Source: a virus | Length of the DNA stretch: 29,045 bases | Virus record (IMG/VR): IMGVR_UViG_3300009702_000064 | Location: 1 to 29,045 of that record | Direction: 5' to 3' (one strand) | Shown here: in pieces, positions 1-6,416 of the stretch | How positions within the stretch are numbered: the stretch's first letter is position 1 | How the letters are laid out: each line of letters begins with the position of its first letter | Position numbers and translations under genes: made by a program | Notes under the pieces: generated by a model | The model's database searches: none | The model's input: the letters and a program-made list of their open reading frames with translations, nothing else | Told to the model about the DNA's origin: nothing

Positions 1-279
1 AAGCGTCTGTGACGCTTTCCGTATGACACGGGCATAGCGCCGCACGAAATTGTGCCATGCAGCCTCTGATCCTTTATCATCCATAAATGGGGTCAATTCA
101 GCGAGCCACGGGGGCATTAGATCAGCGGGACATTTACTTGCCAACTCCGCGCCACCTACCTCTGGCGACAGAGCTGCTAGCAGGCACGCGCGGTCCTGTC
201 CTTCCGTCCACTTTTTTCGGATCACGCGATTTTCGGAGATCATCGTGTCGAGGTTATCGAAGCGCTCACTAAATTTCAT
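1..279 (-). CDS. Hypothetical protein, 3' part cut off by window edge
   Basis: The minus strand is open from an ATG at 279 to the left edge of the window (93 codons, no stop reached). The start is preceded by an AGGA-type ribosome binding site about 7 bases upstream, and the reading MKFSERFDNLDTMISENRV looks like a real, balanced protein. Visible content: a charged N-terminus, then a segment with paired Cys residues (CLLAALSP, SKCPADLMPPWLAEL) and a Trp/Arg-rich region (AAWHNFVRRYARVI). The layout recalls short uncharacterised proteins often seen in phages and prophages of Proteobacteria, but I recognise no family function. It lies 59 bases downstream of the SEC-C gene on the same strand and is probably co-transcribed with it. 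Existence is fairly sure; the role is unknown. Confidence 0.65.
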   Translation of the reverse strand, partial: MKFSERFDNLDTMISENRVIRKKWTEGQDRACLLAALSPEVGGAELASKCPADLMPPWLAELTPFMDDKGSEAAWHNFVRRYARVIRKASQTL

Positions 280-338
280 TTTGTATTCCTGAGATATATT
301 TCTAGGTCAATTGAACCATTTAATATATTGAATTAGTC

Positions 339-662
339 TCAAAAAGATGTCCCATCTTCTCCCGGAATGTGACTTCTATCGAGCTTAGCCTTGCCTTCTA
401 TCACCAATTGGAATTGGGCCGCCGTGGCTTTTGACACATAGGGAGCCAAATCACGCAAGCAGCATTTCTTGAATTTCTTGCCAGAATCACACGGACAAGG
501 AAGATTTCGATCATAAGAAAGCATAGGATTGGAAATATACCCGGCTTTTGGTCTAAAAACTTTTATAGCCTTGACCACGATATCCTCCTTTTTCAGCCCG
601 CTAGAGGTAGCAGAAGTCTGCCCATAACGCAAGCAATCTTGCAATCCCTTTCCTATTGACAA
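339..662 (-). CDS. Small SEC-C motif (zinc-binding) protein
   Basis: A 107-residue protein with a clear SEC-C metal-binding motif at residues 52-68 (RNLPCPCDSGKKFKKCC). The four cysteines CxC...CC, at positions 56, 58, 67 and 68, bind zinc in this family, first known from the SecA C-terminus. In small phage proteins the motif is a stand-alone zinc knuckle, thought to mediate protein or nucleic acid contacts. The start chosen is a TTG at 662 with AAGGG seven bases upstream. The frame stays open to about 697 but offers no ATG, GTG or TTG there, and the ATG at 669 is in another frame and soon stops. Only 71 bases separate this gene from the divergent primase gene. The specific role is not known; the motif call is firm. 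Confidence 0.7.
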   Translation of the reverse strand: MSIGKGLQDCLRYGQTSATSSGLKKEDIVVKAIKVFRPKAGYISNPMLSYDRNLPCPCDSGKKFKKCCLRDLAPYVSKATAAQFQLVIEGKAKLDRSHIPGEDGTSF

Positions 663-733
663 TCCCCATCCCTTAGGAAAAACTAATTGGCACCACTAAA
701 TAACCCACTGGCTGTTCTGGGAGATCCGCGCTG

Positions 734-3109
734 ATGATCCAAATTCTTGGCCTACGCATCTGGAGCCCGAAAGAAGGCCCGCGCAAAGGCAAGCCTACCG
801 TCTTCGATTCCTTCCATAGTAAAAATTGGCGCGCCAAGTCCATCCCGGATTTATTCAATAGACACGAAGAAATACTCAGAAATATCCCTCCTAAAGAACG
901 CTGGAATTTATTTTATACAGTCGCGGAATGCGGCGAAGGCAAGCGGCAATTCAAAAGGCAACGAGCAATAATCTTCGATGTCGATGGCATTGACCTAAAA
1001 AATCTTGGTGGCTACCAGGAGGTTTTTTTCAAGGAGCTTGCCCTACCTCGCAATAAAGTAGCGGTAATTTGTTCAGGCAATGGCCTACACTTCGTTATCG
1101 CAACCAAGGAAGAAATAACCGATCGAAAATATTTCGACAAATTTCGTCAGCATTATAAGGTAGTGCTCGATAGACTTGATGCGGCATTAAAAAAGGCAGA
1201 TCTCCCTGGCAACTTCGATCCAAAGATATGGGATGCGCGGAGGATTCTCCGTCTACCTGGCACCGTCAATCGAAAACCCAACAAACCCGACCGTGATTGT
1301 TACTTCATTTCCCATGCCATAGATCCCATTTCTTTCGATATTCCAGCCCTATCGGGCCTCCCTATAGTCGCTGACAAAGATCAGGTGCCACCAGGGATTC
1401 TCAGGAAATATCCGAAGGTTGATGATGAATCCATCAAAAACGAATGCCTCTTTATGGGTCATGCTTCGACGTCAGCCGACGTATTGCCCGAACCTCAATG
1501 GTATGCCTGGCTCTCAATTGTATCTCGTTTCGAAAAGCCTACGGAATATGCGCACGAGATAAGCTCAAAACATCCCGGCTACACAAGGGATGAAACTGAT
1601 CAAAAGCTCGGGCAAGCTATGGCGGCTAGCGGACCGAGGACATGCAAAAATATCAGTGCGGAATGGGGCTCTGACTCCAAATGTGCCAAATGCCCGCATT
1701 TTGGCAAGATCATTTCTCCGATCAATATCGTTGGCCAAGAACATATAAAAACTGAGTTAACAGGTTTCCACACGGTCACCAGCAATGGAAAATTTATTCC
1801 TAATTATGATGATCTTCGTAAACGCTTCGAGCTTGATTTTGACTATAAGGGAATGCATGGCTCAAGGAAGGTGATGATTTGGACGGGCAATTGCTACCGC
1901 CATATGCCAGACGTGATGATCGAAGAATATGCCCAACTTCGATTTGATCCTAAGGCCAAAACCAATATGGTCAATGAATTTCGAAATCTGATTCAACGAG
2001 GCAACATAAAGGATAGCGACTGGTGGAATGAAACGGTATGCCGAAAAATGAACTTTCTCAATGGCATACTCGACCTCAACGATTGGAGCTTCATTGAGCA
2101 TACGCCAGATATGGGATTTCGATATGTCTTGCCCTATGAATATGAGCCAGATGCCAAGGCACCGCTTTTCACCAGGATGCTAGATCAAGTCACTTGCGGG
2201 GATCAGGAGCTGGCCAAAGTGCTCATGGAATTTATGGGCTATTGCCTGAGTAATGATGATTGTTGGACCCAAAAGGCATTGGTGCTGGTGGGCGAAGGGG
2301 CTAACGGTAAAAGCACTTTTATGAATGTTTTGAAGGCTTTAGCCGGTAAAGGAAATTATGGCGCGGCGAGCTTTACCGATCTTGTCAAATCGGAATATAG
2401 CCGAGCCTTGTTGGACGGGAAACTATTCAATATTTCAGAAGAAACGCCTACCTATGCCATGGTTGATAGCGCCATGTTTAAGACCATGACCACGGGGGGC
2501 GAGATACAGGTTAGGAGCCCCTATAAAGAGCCATATTATTCACGAAATATGGCGAAACTCGTCTTCGCCTGCAATGAACTTCCCGAAGTGAAAGACACCA
2601 GCGAGGGATATTATCGAAGGCTCATTATCGTGCCTTTTAAGGCCAAATTTACAGCTGATACCCCTTGTTATGATCCACATATCGAGAAAAAGCTCATTGA
2701 TGAGTTACCAGGGATATTCAATATGGCCATGGGAGGTTATATGCGGCTCCTAGAGCGCCAGGCATTCACAGCAAGCCAAAGTATCAAAAAGAGCGTGGAA
2801 GCCTATAGACAGGAGACTGACACCGTCATGGCTTGGATGACTGAGAATATGCACGTCAATGGTGATGATACAAAATTTGCCATTTTAAAAGACCTTTATC
2901 TCTCATACAAATTATCAACTGAAAGTCAAGGACTAAAACCAGTTAGTCGCATAAAATTCACTAAGAGCTTGCGGAGCGAAATTCCAGATTTTGATATCCG
3001 CTATAAAGTGCAGCGGGAAGCTGACACCAGAAATCCTGCGCGGGGACTTGTGGGCGTAATATTTGGTGATGGAATTGGCTTGGCGATTGATGATGAGATG
3101 CGGCATTAG
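734..3109 (+). CDS. Phage primase-helicase (D5/P4-like, AEP primase plus SF3 helicase)
   Basis: A 791-residue replication protein joining primer synthesis and DNA unwinding. The N-terminal half shows archaeo-eukaryotic primase signatures: the metal-binding FDVDG at 81-85, SGNGLHF at 114-120 (an SGxGxH-type motif) and the basic RRILRLPGTVNRK at 169-181. A Cys cluster follows (C304, C317, C320), which may be a zinc site. The C-terminal half is a D5_N/superfamily 3 helicase: Walker A GEGANGKS at 520-527, a Walker B-like stretch DGKLFNISEE at 561-570, the sensor Asn in ACNELP near 612-617 and the Arg pair YYRRLIIVPF near 627-636. The start at 734 has GGGAGA about 10 bases upstream. The gene stands alone and is followed by a non-coding region with a DnaA box, which suits an origin-proximal initiator/primase. 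Family call is very secure; DNA polymerase and ligase are not in view. Confidence 0.93.
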   Translation: MIQILGLRIWSPKEGPRKGKPTVFDSFHSKNWRAKSIPDLFNRHEEILRNIPPKERWNLFYTVAECGEGKRQFKRQRAIIFDVDGIDLKNLGGYQEVFFKELALPRNKVAVICSGNGLHFVIATKEEITDRKYFDKFRQHYKVVLDRLDAALKKADLPGNFDPKIWDARRILRLPGTVNRKPNKPDRDCYFISHAIDPISFDIPALSGLPIVADKDQVPPGILRKYPKVDDESIKNECLFMGHASTSADVLPEPQWYAWLSIVSRFEKPTEYAHEISSKHPGYTRDETDQKLGQAMAASGPRTCKNISAEWGSDSKCAKCPHFGKIISPINIVGQEHIKTELTGFHTVTSNGKFIPNYDDLRKRFELDFDYKGMHGSRKVMIWTGNCYRHMPDVMIEEYAQLRFDPKAKTNMVNEFRNLIQRGNIKDSDWWNETVCRKMNFLNGILDLNDWSFIEHTPDMGFRYVLPYEYEPDAKAPLFTRMLDQVTCGDQELAKVLMEFMGYCLSNDDCWTQKALVLVGEGANGKSTFMNVLKALAGKGNYGAASFTDLVKSEYSRALLDGKLFNISEETPTYAMVDSAMFKTMTTGGEIQVRSPYKEPYYSRNMAKLVFACNELPEVKDTSEGYYRRLIIVPFKAKFTADTPCYDPHIEKKLIDELPGIFNMAMGGYMRLLERQAFTASQSIKKSVEAYRQETDTVMAWMTENMHVNGDDTKFAILKDLYLSYKLSTESQGLKPVSRIKFTKSLRSEIPDFDIRYKVQREADTRNPARGLVGVIFGDGIGLAIDDEMRH

Positions 3110-3138
3110 GCGCAATTTTGGTGGGCGCCAGAGGGGGC

Positions 3139-3147
3139 TGTGGATAA
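3139..3147 (-). other. Perfect consensus DnaA box
   Basis: TGTGGATAA on the plus strand is the reverse complement of TTATCCACA, the high-affinity consensus DnaA binding site. It begins 30 bases after the primase-helicase stop codon. Only one perfect copy was seen, so it could be chance (a 9-mer), but it is next to the replication gene and upstream of AT-rich DNA. Confidence 0.5.
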
Positions 3148-3253
3148 CTTTTGGGGCGGTTTTGGTTGCGATGATAAAAGGAATGATCTAAAATAATGCC
3201 TGTATAAATAATAGACATCCAAGGCCAGCCAGAGGCAATAGGATGGTGGTAAA

Positions 3254-3287
3254 GCGAGCCGCTTAGAAGCAATTCTAGGCGGCTCGT
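3254..3287. repeat. 15-bp hairpin with GCAA tetraloop
   Basis: CGAGCCGC (3255-3262) pairs with GCGGCTCG (3279-3286). The stem continues through a T-G wobble into TAGAA (3264-3268) with TTCTA (3273-3277), closing on the tetraloop GCAA (3269-3272). An outer G-T wobble makes 15 pairs with no bulge. There is no T-run after it on either strand, so it is not a standard intrinsic terminator. It may be a structured RNA end, a protein binding site or an origin element. Confidence 0.6.
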
Positions 3288-3568
3288 CTATTGGGGTACC
3301 CTGGGATATTGATTTGATACCAAACGTCGATTGTAGGCCCCTTTCCGTGGCTCTAGTGGCGCATACAGGATTTATTGTTGCTGGTGCTGGCGCGGGGACA
3401 CCAGGTGGGGGTTTTGATCAACGCGCGTGATGACCGATTTGATACGAGTTTGGAAAAAGAAATATAAAAATAAGAATAATGATATCAACAGAGTTACGCG
3501 TTTGAAGACTGAAATATATTTTTGAAACAAAAATTTGAAACACAATTTTCCTAATAATTTCTCTTTCT

Positions 3569-3625
3569 TATATCTTATTGTTACAGTTACACTTTTTCTA
3601 TAAGAGGAGATATTTATAAGATATA
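3569..3625. repeat. 10-bp AT-rich inverted repeat
   Basis: TATATCTTAT at 3569-3578 is the exact reverse complement of ATAAGATATA at 3616-3625, with a 37-base spacer. It lies in the most AT-rich part of the intergenic region. It could be a pair of protein binding half-sites or part of a DNA unwinding element. Confidence 0.4.
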
Positions 3626-3820
3626 GTACCTGGAGAAAAGAGAATACAAACGTAAAATCTACCAACTCTAGGCGACAGGTGGTCGTAACACCCCAAAATG
3701 GTGCTTAAGCTACTGGTATATAAGAGATTTTACCGTTACAGCGATTTTTCGAATTTTTGTAACCGAAAGCTTGCTTTTTTTGATTGCTTAAAAAATAAAC
3801 AGAAAAAGCCAAAAAACTTT

Positions 3821-3849
3821 TTGAAACCTCTGACCGATTACGCTAGATT
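3821..3849 (+). promoter_or_regulatory. Sigma70-like promoter for the regulator gene at 3892
   Basis: A -35 box TTGAAA (3821-3826) is followed, after exactly 17 bases, by a -10 box TAGATT (3844-3849). The expected transcription start, near 3856, falls inside the tandem repeat at 3848-3869, which would allow repression by a bound protein. The gene at 3892 follows about 36 bases later with an AAGGA ribosome binding site at 3878-3882. Confidence 0.45.
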
Positions 3850-3869
3850 TAGAGCTAGTTTAGAGCTAG
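3848..3869 (+). repeat. Two tandem 11-bp operator-like repeats
   Basis: TTTAGAGCTAG occurs twice head to tail (3848-3858, 3859-3869) and is followed by a further TTTT. The 11-bp period is about one helical turn, the usual spacing for cooperative binding on one DNA face. The repeats overlap the -10 box and start point of the candidate promoter, just upstream of a ribbon-helix-helix-like gene, which suggests autoregulation. Confidence 0.5.
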
Positions 3870-3891
3870 TTTTGTATAAGGATACGTAAAT

Positions 3892-4188
3892 ATGGCTATA
3901 GACAAGATGAAGGTTAGAATAGAGTCTTGGGATAAGCGAAGAAATGTTTCGGTTAGGATTAGAGGAAGCTTAATAGATTTTGCTGTAAAGAAAAACGTCA
4001 ATCTTTCCGCACAGATAGAAGAATATTTAGAAACTGTTTTTATTCCGCATGGTTATATGCCACCATATCAGCCTGATCCAGATGGACGAGAACCTATCGC
4101 GACGGACTATGCCGGCAATGCCTATTATTCTATCAAGGATATGCCAGAAGACATGCGTGAGGCATATGAAAAAGAAGTGAATACATAA
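3892..4188 (+). CDS. Small ribbon-helix-helix-like regulator (CcdA-like N-terminus)
   Basis: A 98-residue protein. Residues 18-49 (NVSVRIRGSLIDFAVKKNV then NLSAQIEEYLETVF) have the pattern of a ribbon-helix-helix fold: a short beta strand with alternating residues, then two helices with NLSAQ at the turn, as in CcdA-type antitoxins and phage Arc/Mnt-type repressors. The C-terminal half is rich in Pro, Tyr and acidic residues and may be a partner-binding or flexible tail. The start has a good AAGGA site nine bases upstream. A promoter with tandem repeats precedes it, and overlapping palindromes plus a terminator follow it, so it is probably its own transcription unit and possibly self-regulated. 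No adjacent toxin gene is seen, so antitoxin function is not supported. Confidence 0.6.
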   Translation: MAIDKMKVRIESWDKRRNVSVRIRGSLIDFAVKKNVNLSAQIEEYLETVFIPHGYMPPYQPDPDGREPIATDYAGNAYYSIKDMPEDMREAYEKEVNT

Positions 4189-4210
4189 ACTTATAAGTTT
4201 AGTTAAACTT
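4187..4210. promoter_or_regulatory. Two overlapping palindromes after the regulator gene
   Basis: AAACTTATAAGTTT (4187-4200) is a perfect 14-bp palindrome overlapping the stop codon. It shares its right half with AAGTTTA-GT-TAAACTT (4195-4210). The result is three AAACTT/AAGTTT half-sites in alternating orientation, a layout typical of operators bound by several dimers. It could instead form a small RNA hairpin at the transcript end. Confidence 0.4.
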
Positions 4211-4217
4211 TTCCTCG

Positions 4218-4266
4218 GCCCTTCCCGAATAGCTTAATATGCTTGAGGGAAGGGCTGTTAATTTTG
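4218..4266 (+). terminator. Intrinsic-type terminator after the regulator gene
   Basis: GCCCTTCCC (4218-4226) pairs perfectly with GGGAAGGGC (4247-4255), a 9-bp GC-rich stem. The 20-base loop itself contains AGC...GCT. It is followed by TGTTAATTTT, a broken T-run. It ends the transcript of the gene at 3892-4188. The imperfect T-run makes efficiency uncertain. Confidence 0.65.
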
Positions 4267-4302
4267 GCGCAAATGGGCACTTAGTTTGTAGGAAATGACA
4301 CA

Positions 4303-4316
4303 AGCTATAGATAGCT
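4303..4316. promoter_or_regulatory. Operator-like palindrome upstream of the lipoprotein gene
   Basis: AGCTAT-AG-ATAGCT is a perfect inverted repeat with a 2-bp centre, 45 bases before the start at 4361. A TAATAT at 4333-4338 could be a -10 box, but no good -35 box lies at the right distance. Read as a possible regulator binding site only. Confidence 0.25.
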
Positions 4317-4360
4317 GGCCAAATGTAAAACGTAATATTTGTCTAATGAAAGGGGAAGAA

Positions 4361-4924
4361 ATGAAGGCTATCGGAGCATTTGCAATGGGCATTTTCGCAA
4401 TCTTTTTTTGGGCAGTAACTGGCGCGGCCATGATTGGACTTTTCGGCATGCTTGGGGGCTGTGGCTCCATTGAGTATCCCAAAACAGAGGTAAAACAAGC
4501 TCCTGCCGATAGTCAAAGCGATAAGAAGGATATAGACATTGCTGGTGGCGCTACCCAAAAAGAAGGGATTCCAGAAGCTCGGCCATCATCGAATTCAATC
4601 CCTGGTGTCAGCGTAGACGTGCAAGTAACTATTAATATTGATGATAAAAGAATAGAAAATGGGCTGCCTATTTTTTCAGCTAAAGAAATGCAGTGGAAAG
4701 ATGCACTCGATTCTGCTCCCGAAGGCTATCACCTGGCGACTAGGGCCGAAGCTACAGCCATGCTTGATGACGGTATTTTAGATCAATGGCTGGATGAAAA
4801 TGATGGAATTTGGACGGCTACAGAAGATAGGCAAATGCTTGAAATGGCTTGGGTTATGTCCTTAAGCAGTGATTTTGCTGTAATGAAAGACCTTGATTTT
4901 AAAGCTATTTTTGTGGCTAACTAA
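4361..4924 (+). CDS. Putative lipoprotein with Lcl/DUF1566-like C-terminus
   Basis: A 187-residue protein. The ATG at 4361 is preferred over in-frame starts at 4295 and 4349 because AGGGGA lies five bases upstream. Residues 4-30 form a hydrophobic segment ending in LGGC (31-34), a lipobox-like site with Cys34 as the possible lipid-bearing residue. A linker rich in Lys, Asp, Ser and Pro (40-90) follows. The C-terminal part has KDALDSAPEGYHLATRAEA, WTATE and AWVMSL, resembling the Lcl/DUF1566 pattern (GYRLPTRAE...WTSTE...AWVV) of a C-type-lectin-like fold. It should sit in the inner or outer membrane facing the periplasm or surface. In a phage, such proteins can alter the infected cell's surface or block second infection, but that is inference. 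The signal is unusual, with few positive charges and a long core, so a simple membrane anchor is an alternative. Confidence 0.55.
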   Translation: MKAIGAFAMGIFAIFFWAVTGAAMIGLFGMLGGCGSIEYPKTEVKQAPADSQSDKKDIDIAGGATQKEGIPEARPSSNSIPGVSVDVQVTINIDDKRIENGLPIFSAKEMQWKDALDSAPEGYHLATRAEATAMLDDGILDQWLDENDGIWTATEDRQMLEMAWVMSLSSDFAVMKDLDFKAIFVAN

Positions 4925-4942
4925 GGTTTAGCTATACTAAAC
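4911..4942 (+). promoter_or_regulatory. Candidate promoter with operator over the -10 box
   Basis: TTGTGG (4911-4916) and TATACT (4933-4938) form a weak -35/strong -10 pair with a 16-base spacer. The -10 box sits in the palindrome GTTTAG-CTATA-CTAAAC (4926-4942). A protein bound there would block the promoter. It is placed to drive the gene at 4961 and the long packaging/structural operon behind it. Confidence 0.4.
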
Positions 4943-4960
4943 TCCTAACAGGCGATATTG

Positions 4961-5248
4961 ATGAGTAACTTACGTCGAAGCGCAAAGACACCGCAAGCTC
5001 ATCGTCCTAAGGGAGGGCGGAAACCACTGGCAGAGGATGAAGCGATTGTTCAGGTAGGCATAAAAATGCCTATTAGTCTTGAAGAGAAAATTCTTGCCAA
5101 GGTTATTGAGCTTAGAAAACAAGGTTATCACACTAGCAAAGCTCATTTGATTCGAACTTTGGCCGAATACATGCTTGATTGCGCATCTGAAATTTTTGGA
5201 GAGTTAGAACCAAATGGACGCATACGCAAGAGTGCTTACACCAAATGA
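4961..5248 (+). CDS. Small DNA-binding-like protein (possible ribbon-helix-helix)
   Basis: A 95-residue basic protein. The ATG at 4961 is used rather than the adjacent TTG at 4958; AGGCG lies about eight bases upstream. The N-terminus is basic (RRSAKTPQAHRPKGGRKPL). Residues 27-70 read as a strand (VQVGIKMPIS) followed by two helices (LEEKILAKVIELRKQG; KAHLIRTLAEYMLD), which suits a ribbon-helix-helix domain. It is the first gene after a promoter whose -10 box lies in a palindrome, so it may regulate the operon that follows. Its 3' end overlaps the next gene by 35 bases. No family is recognised with certainty. Confidence 0.55.
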   Translation: MSNLRRSAKTPQAHRPKGGRKPLAEDEAIVQVGIKMPISLEEKILAKVIELRKQGYHTSKAHLIRTLAEYMLDCASEIFGELEPNGRIRKSAYTK

Positions 5249-5435
5249 GCGTTTACGCTTGCGCCGTCGTGCTCGAATTTGGCATTTTGGCCGCTTTTTC
5301 ATTTTGCTTAGCGTGTGGTGGTTTCTGGCAAAAGCATTAATGCCTTTTCTTCTTCTCAATTTTTCAAAATCTCTTGCTCTGATAATTATGCTTCATTTAG
5401 CTTTTGTTCTTACTAAGAAGGATTTGCAGCTTTGA
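5214..5435 (+). CDS. Small membrane protein, unknown function
   Basis: A 73-residue protein with a basic N-terminus (RLRLRRRARIWHFGR, residues 13-27) and two predicted membrane helices, about 28-48 and 50-66 (FFILLSVWWFLAKALMPFLL; ALIIMLHLAFVL). The positive N-terminus predicts that it stays in the cytoplasm. It overlaps the upstream gene by 35 bases and shares TTGA with the downstream gene, so it is embedded in the operon. Two helices and small size would suit a holin, but no lysis enzyme is nearby and the position, before the terminase genes, is atypical. Function unknown. Confidence 0.5.
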   Translation: MDAYARVLTPNERLRLRRRARIWHFGRFFILLSVWWFLAKALMPFLLLNFSKSLALIIMLHLAFVLTKKDLQL

Positions 5436-5749
5436 AATCGGTATCTTTAAGCGAGTATTTCACTCTGAATTCAGGCGCTATTATTACTTGCCCAAATCCG
5501 AAATGTCCTAGTCCTATTATTGCACGATTAAAAAATGACTTGGCACCTGGACAGCAGATTGTCTCTGATAATTTTGATGATAGTTTAGGTCAAGGGCTTA
5601 CTTATGGTCAACGCCCGCGTTGTAAAGCTTGCGGGCATTATTGGCTTATTGATACTCATAAACTTTCGCGCATCCATACAGCTAGAGGATGGTTTCCACC
5701 AGAAAGGCAGCTTGTAGAAGGTTTGAGACATGCCAAGAGCAAAGCCTAA
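5432..5749 (+). CDS. Zinc-ribbon protein upstream of terminase
   Basis: A 105-residue protein starting with TTG at 5432, overlapping the previous stop (TTGA) and preceded by AGAAGGA. Two cysteine pairs, C20-x4-C25 (CPNPKC) and C64-x2-C67 (CKAC), make a split zinc ribbon. Between them is a 38-residue stretch with many Asp and Gly. After the second pair come GHYWLIDTHKL and the basic segment RIHTARGWFPPERQ. Such ribbons commonly bind DNA, RNA or a protein partner. Its place directly before the terminase small subunit, with a 20-base overlap, suggests a packaging or late-expression role, but this is context only. Confidence 0.6.
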   Translation: MKSVSLSEYFTLNSGAIITCPNPKCPSPIIARLKNDLAPGQQIVSDNFDDSLGQGLTYGQRPRCKACGHYWLIDTHKLSRIHTARGWFPPERQLVEGLRHAKSKA

Positions 5750-6416
5750 AGAGTTGGCCAAAAAGGCTAAGAAAAAAACCAAGAAAAAGAAAAGTAAAAA
5801 GCATGGGGCTCCCTATGGGAGTAGGAATCGAGCTAAAAATGTATTAGCACCAGCACATAAACGTGCAGATGGCGGTCTCCGACGCGGAAATCCTACCAAA
5901 CTAACTCCAGCTTTAAAAACTATGGTTGCCAAGCTTATAGCTCGCGGATATTCGCAAGTTAAAGTTGGATCCATTATCGGAGTTTCTCAGGGCACTATTT
6001 CTAGATGGATTGTAGAAAATCCAGATTTGCGCATAGATATAAAATTACAGGAGAGTTTGGCCTCGGACATGGTAGAGCGAGCCGTGTTTGATAAGGCAGT
6101 AGGCGGCACAACAGAGGAAAGAAAATTTGATGTTGACCCTGAAACGGGAAAACAAACTCTTATAGAATTAAAAGAAAGAACGCATTTGCCAGATACTGGA
6201 GCGGCTGCTTTCTGGCTAAAAAATAAGCGACCTGATGAATGGAAAGACCGCCAAGAAATCTATAATGATGGGGCAATCACTCATGATCACCGTTTGAAAA
6301 TTTTTGAAGTTATAGGTTCTATGAGTCCGGAACAACGTATTGCTCGCTTACAAGAATTACGGGCAAAGCGCGATGCCGATGAAAATCAAAAAGCAATCGA
6401 GATTCAGGTAAAATAA
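5730..6416 (+). CDS. terS: Terminase small subunit-like DNA-binding protein
   Basis: A 228-residue protein expected to recognise phage DNA and recruit the large terminase. The first 25 residues are extremely Lys-rich (KKAKKKTKKKKSKK). A helix-turn-helix spans about 71-95 (YSQVKVGSIIGVSQGTISRW). The segment after it, with the FWLKNKRPDEWKDRQEI motif near 179-195, is a common signature of phage small terminases of this kind. The C-terminus (SPEQRIARLQELRAKRDADE) is a charged helix suited to oligomerisation. GAAGG lies upstream of the ATG at 5730. The gene sits two genes before the large terminase. Small subunits diverge strongly, so the call rests on the HTH, the motif and the position. Confidence 0.75.
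   Translation: MPRAKPKELAKKAKKKTKKKKSKKHGAPYGSRNRAKNVLAPAHKRADGGLRRGNPTKLTPALKTMVAKLIARGYSQVKVGSIIGVSQGTISRWIVENPDLRIDIKLQESLASDMVERAVFDKAVGGTTEERKFDVDPETGKQTLIELKERTHLPDTGAAAFWLKNKRPDEWKDRQEIYNDGAITHDHRLKIFEVIGSMSPEQRIARLQELRAKRDADENQKAIEIQVK

Larger units (their letters stand above)
3110..3891. other. Gene-free control region, candidate replication origin
   Basis: No convincing gene is found in these 780 bases. The left part is G-rich (around 3119-3170) and contains a perfect DnaA box at 3139-3147. The middle holds a long hairpin at 3254-3287 and two copies of GATTTGATAC (3311-3320, 3436-3445). From about 3430 the sequence turns strongly AT-rich, with TTTGAAACA twice (3521-3529, 3534-3542), an inverted repeat at 3569-3625 and a promoter with tandem repeats at 3821-3869. 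Its position just downstream of the primase-helicase gene fits an origin with an unwinding element, but this is inference from composition and repeats. Confidence 0.5.

Noticed and set aside
3430-3525. 31-codon basic peptide frame
   Set aside because: No Shine-Dalgarno sequence, and the composition simply reflects AT-rich DNA.
3372-3665. 97-codon minus-strand reading frame in the AT-rich region
   Set aside because: Low-complexity Phe/Lys/Ile-rich product caused by AT-rich DNA, with no ribosome binding site and no protein-like pattern.
3848-3869. Resemblance of TTTAGAGCTAG to the start of a type II CRISPR repeat
   Set aside because: Only two tandem 11-base copies, no spacers and no cas genes. 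Operator repeats over a promoter explain it better.
3698-3889. 63-codon plus-strand reading frame before the regulator gene
   Set aside because: It runs through the candidate promoter and operator, has biased composition and has no ribosome binding site.
3892-4188. CcdA-type antitoxin of a toxin-antitoxin pair
   Set aside because: No toxin-like gene follows; a terminator ends the transcript directly after this gene, so a stand-alone regulator is more likely.
5214-5435. Holin for host lysis
   Set aside because: Two membrane helices fit, but there is no endolysin or spanin nearby and the position before terminase is atypical.
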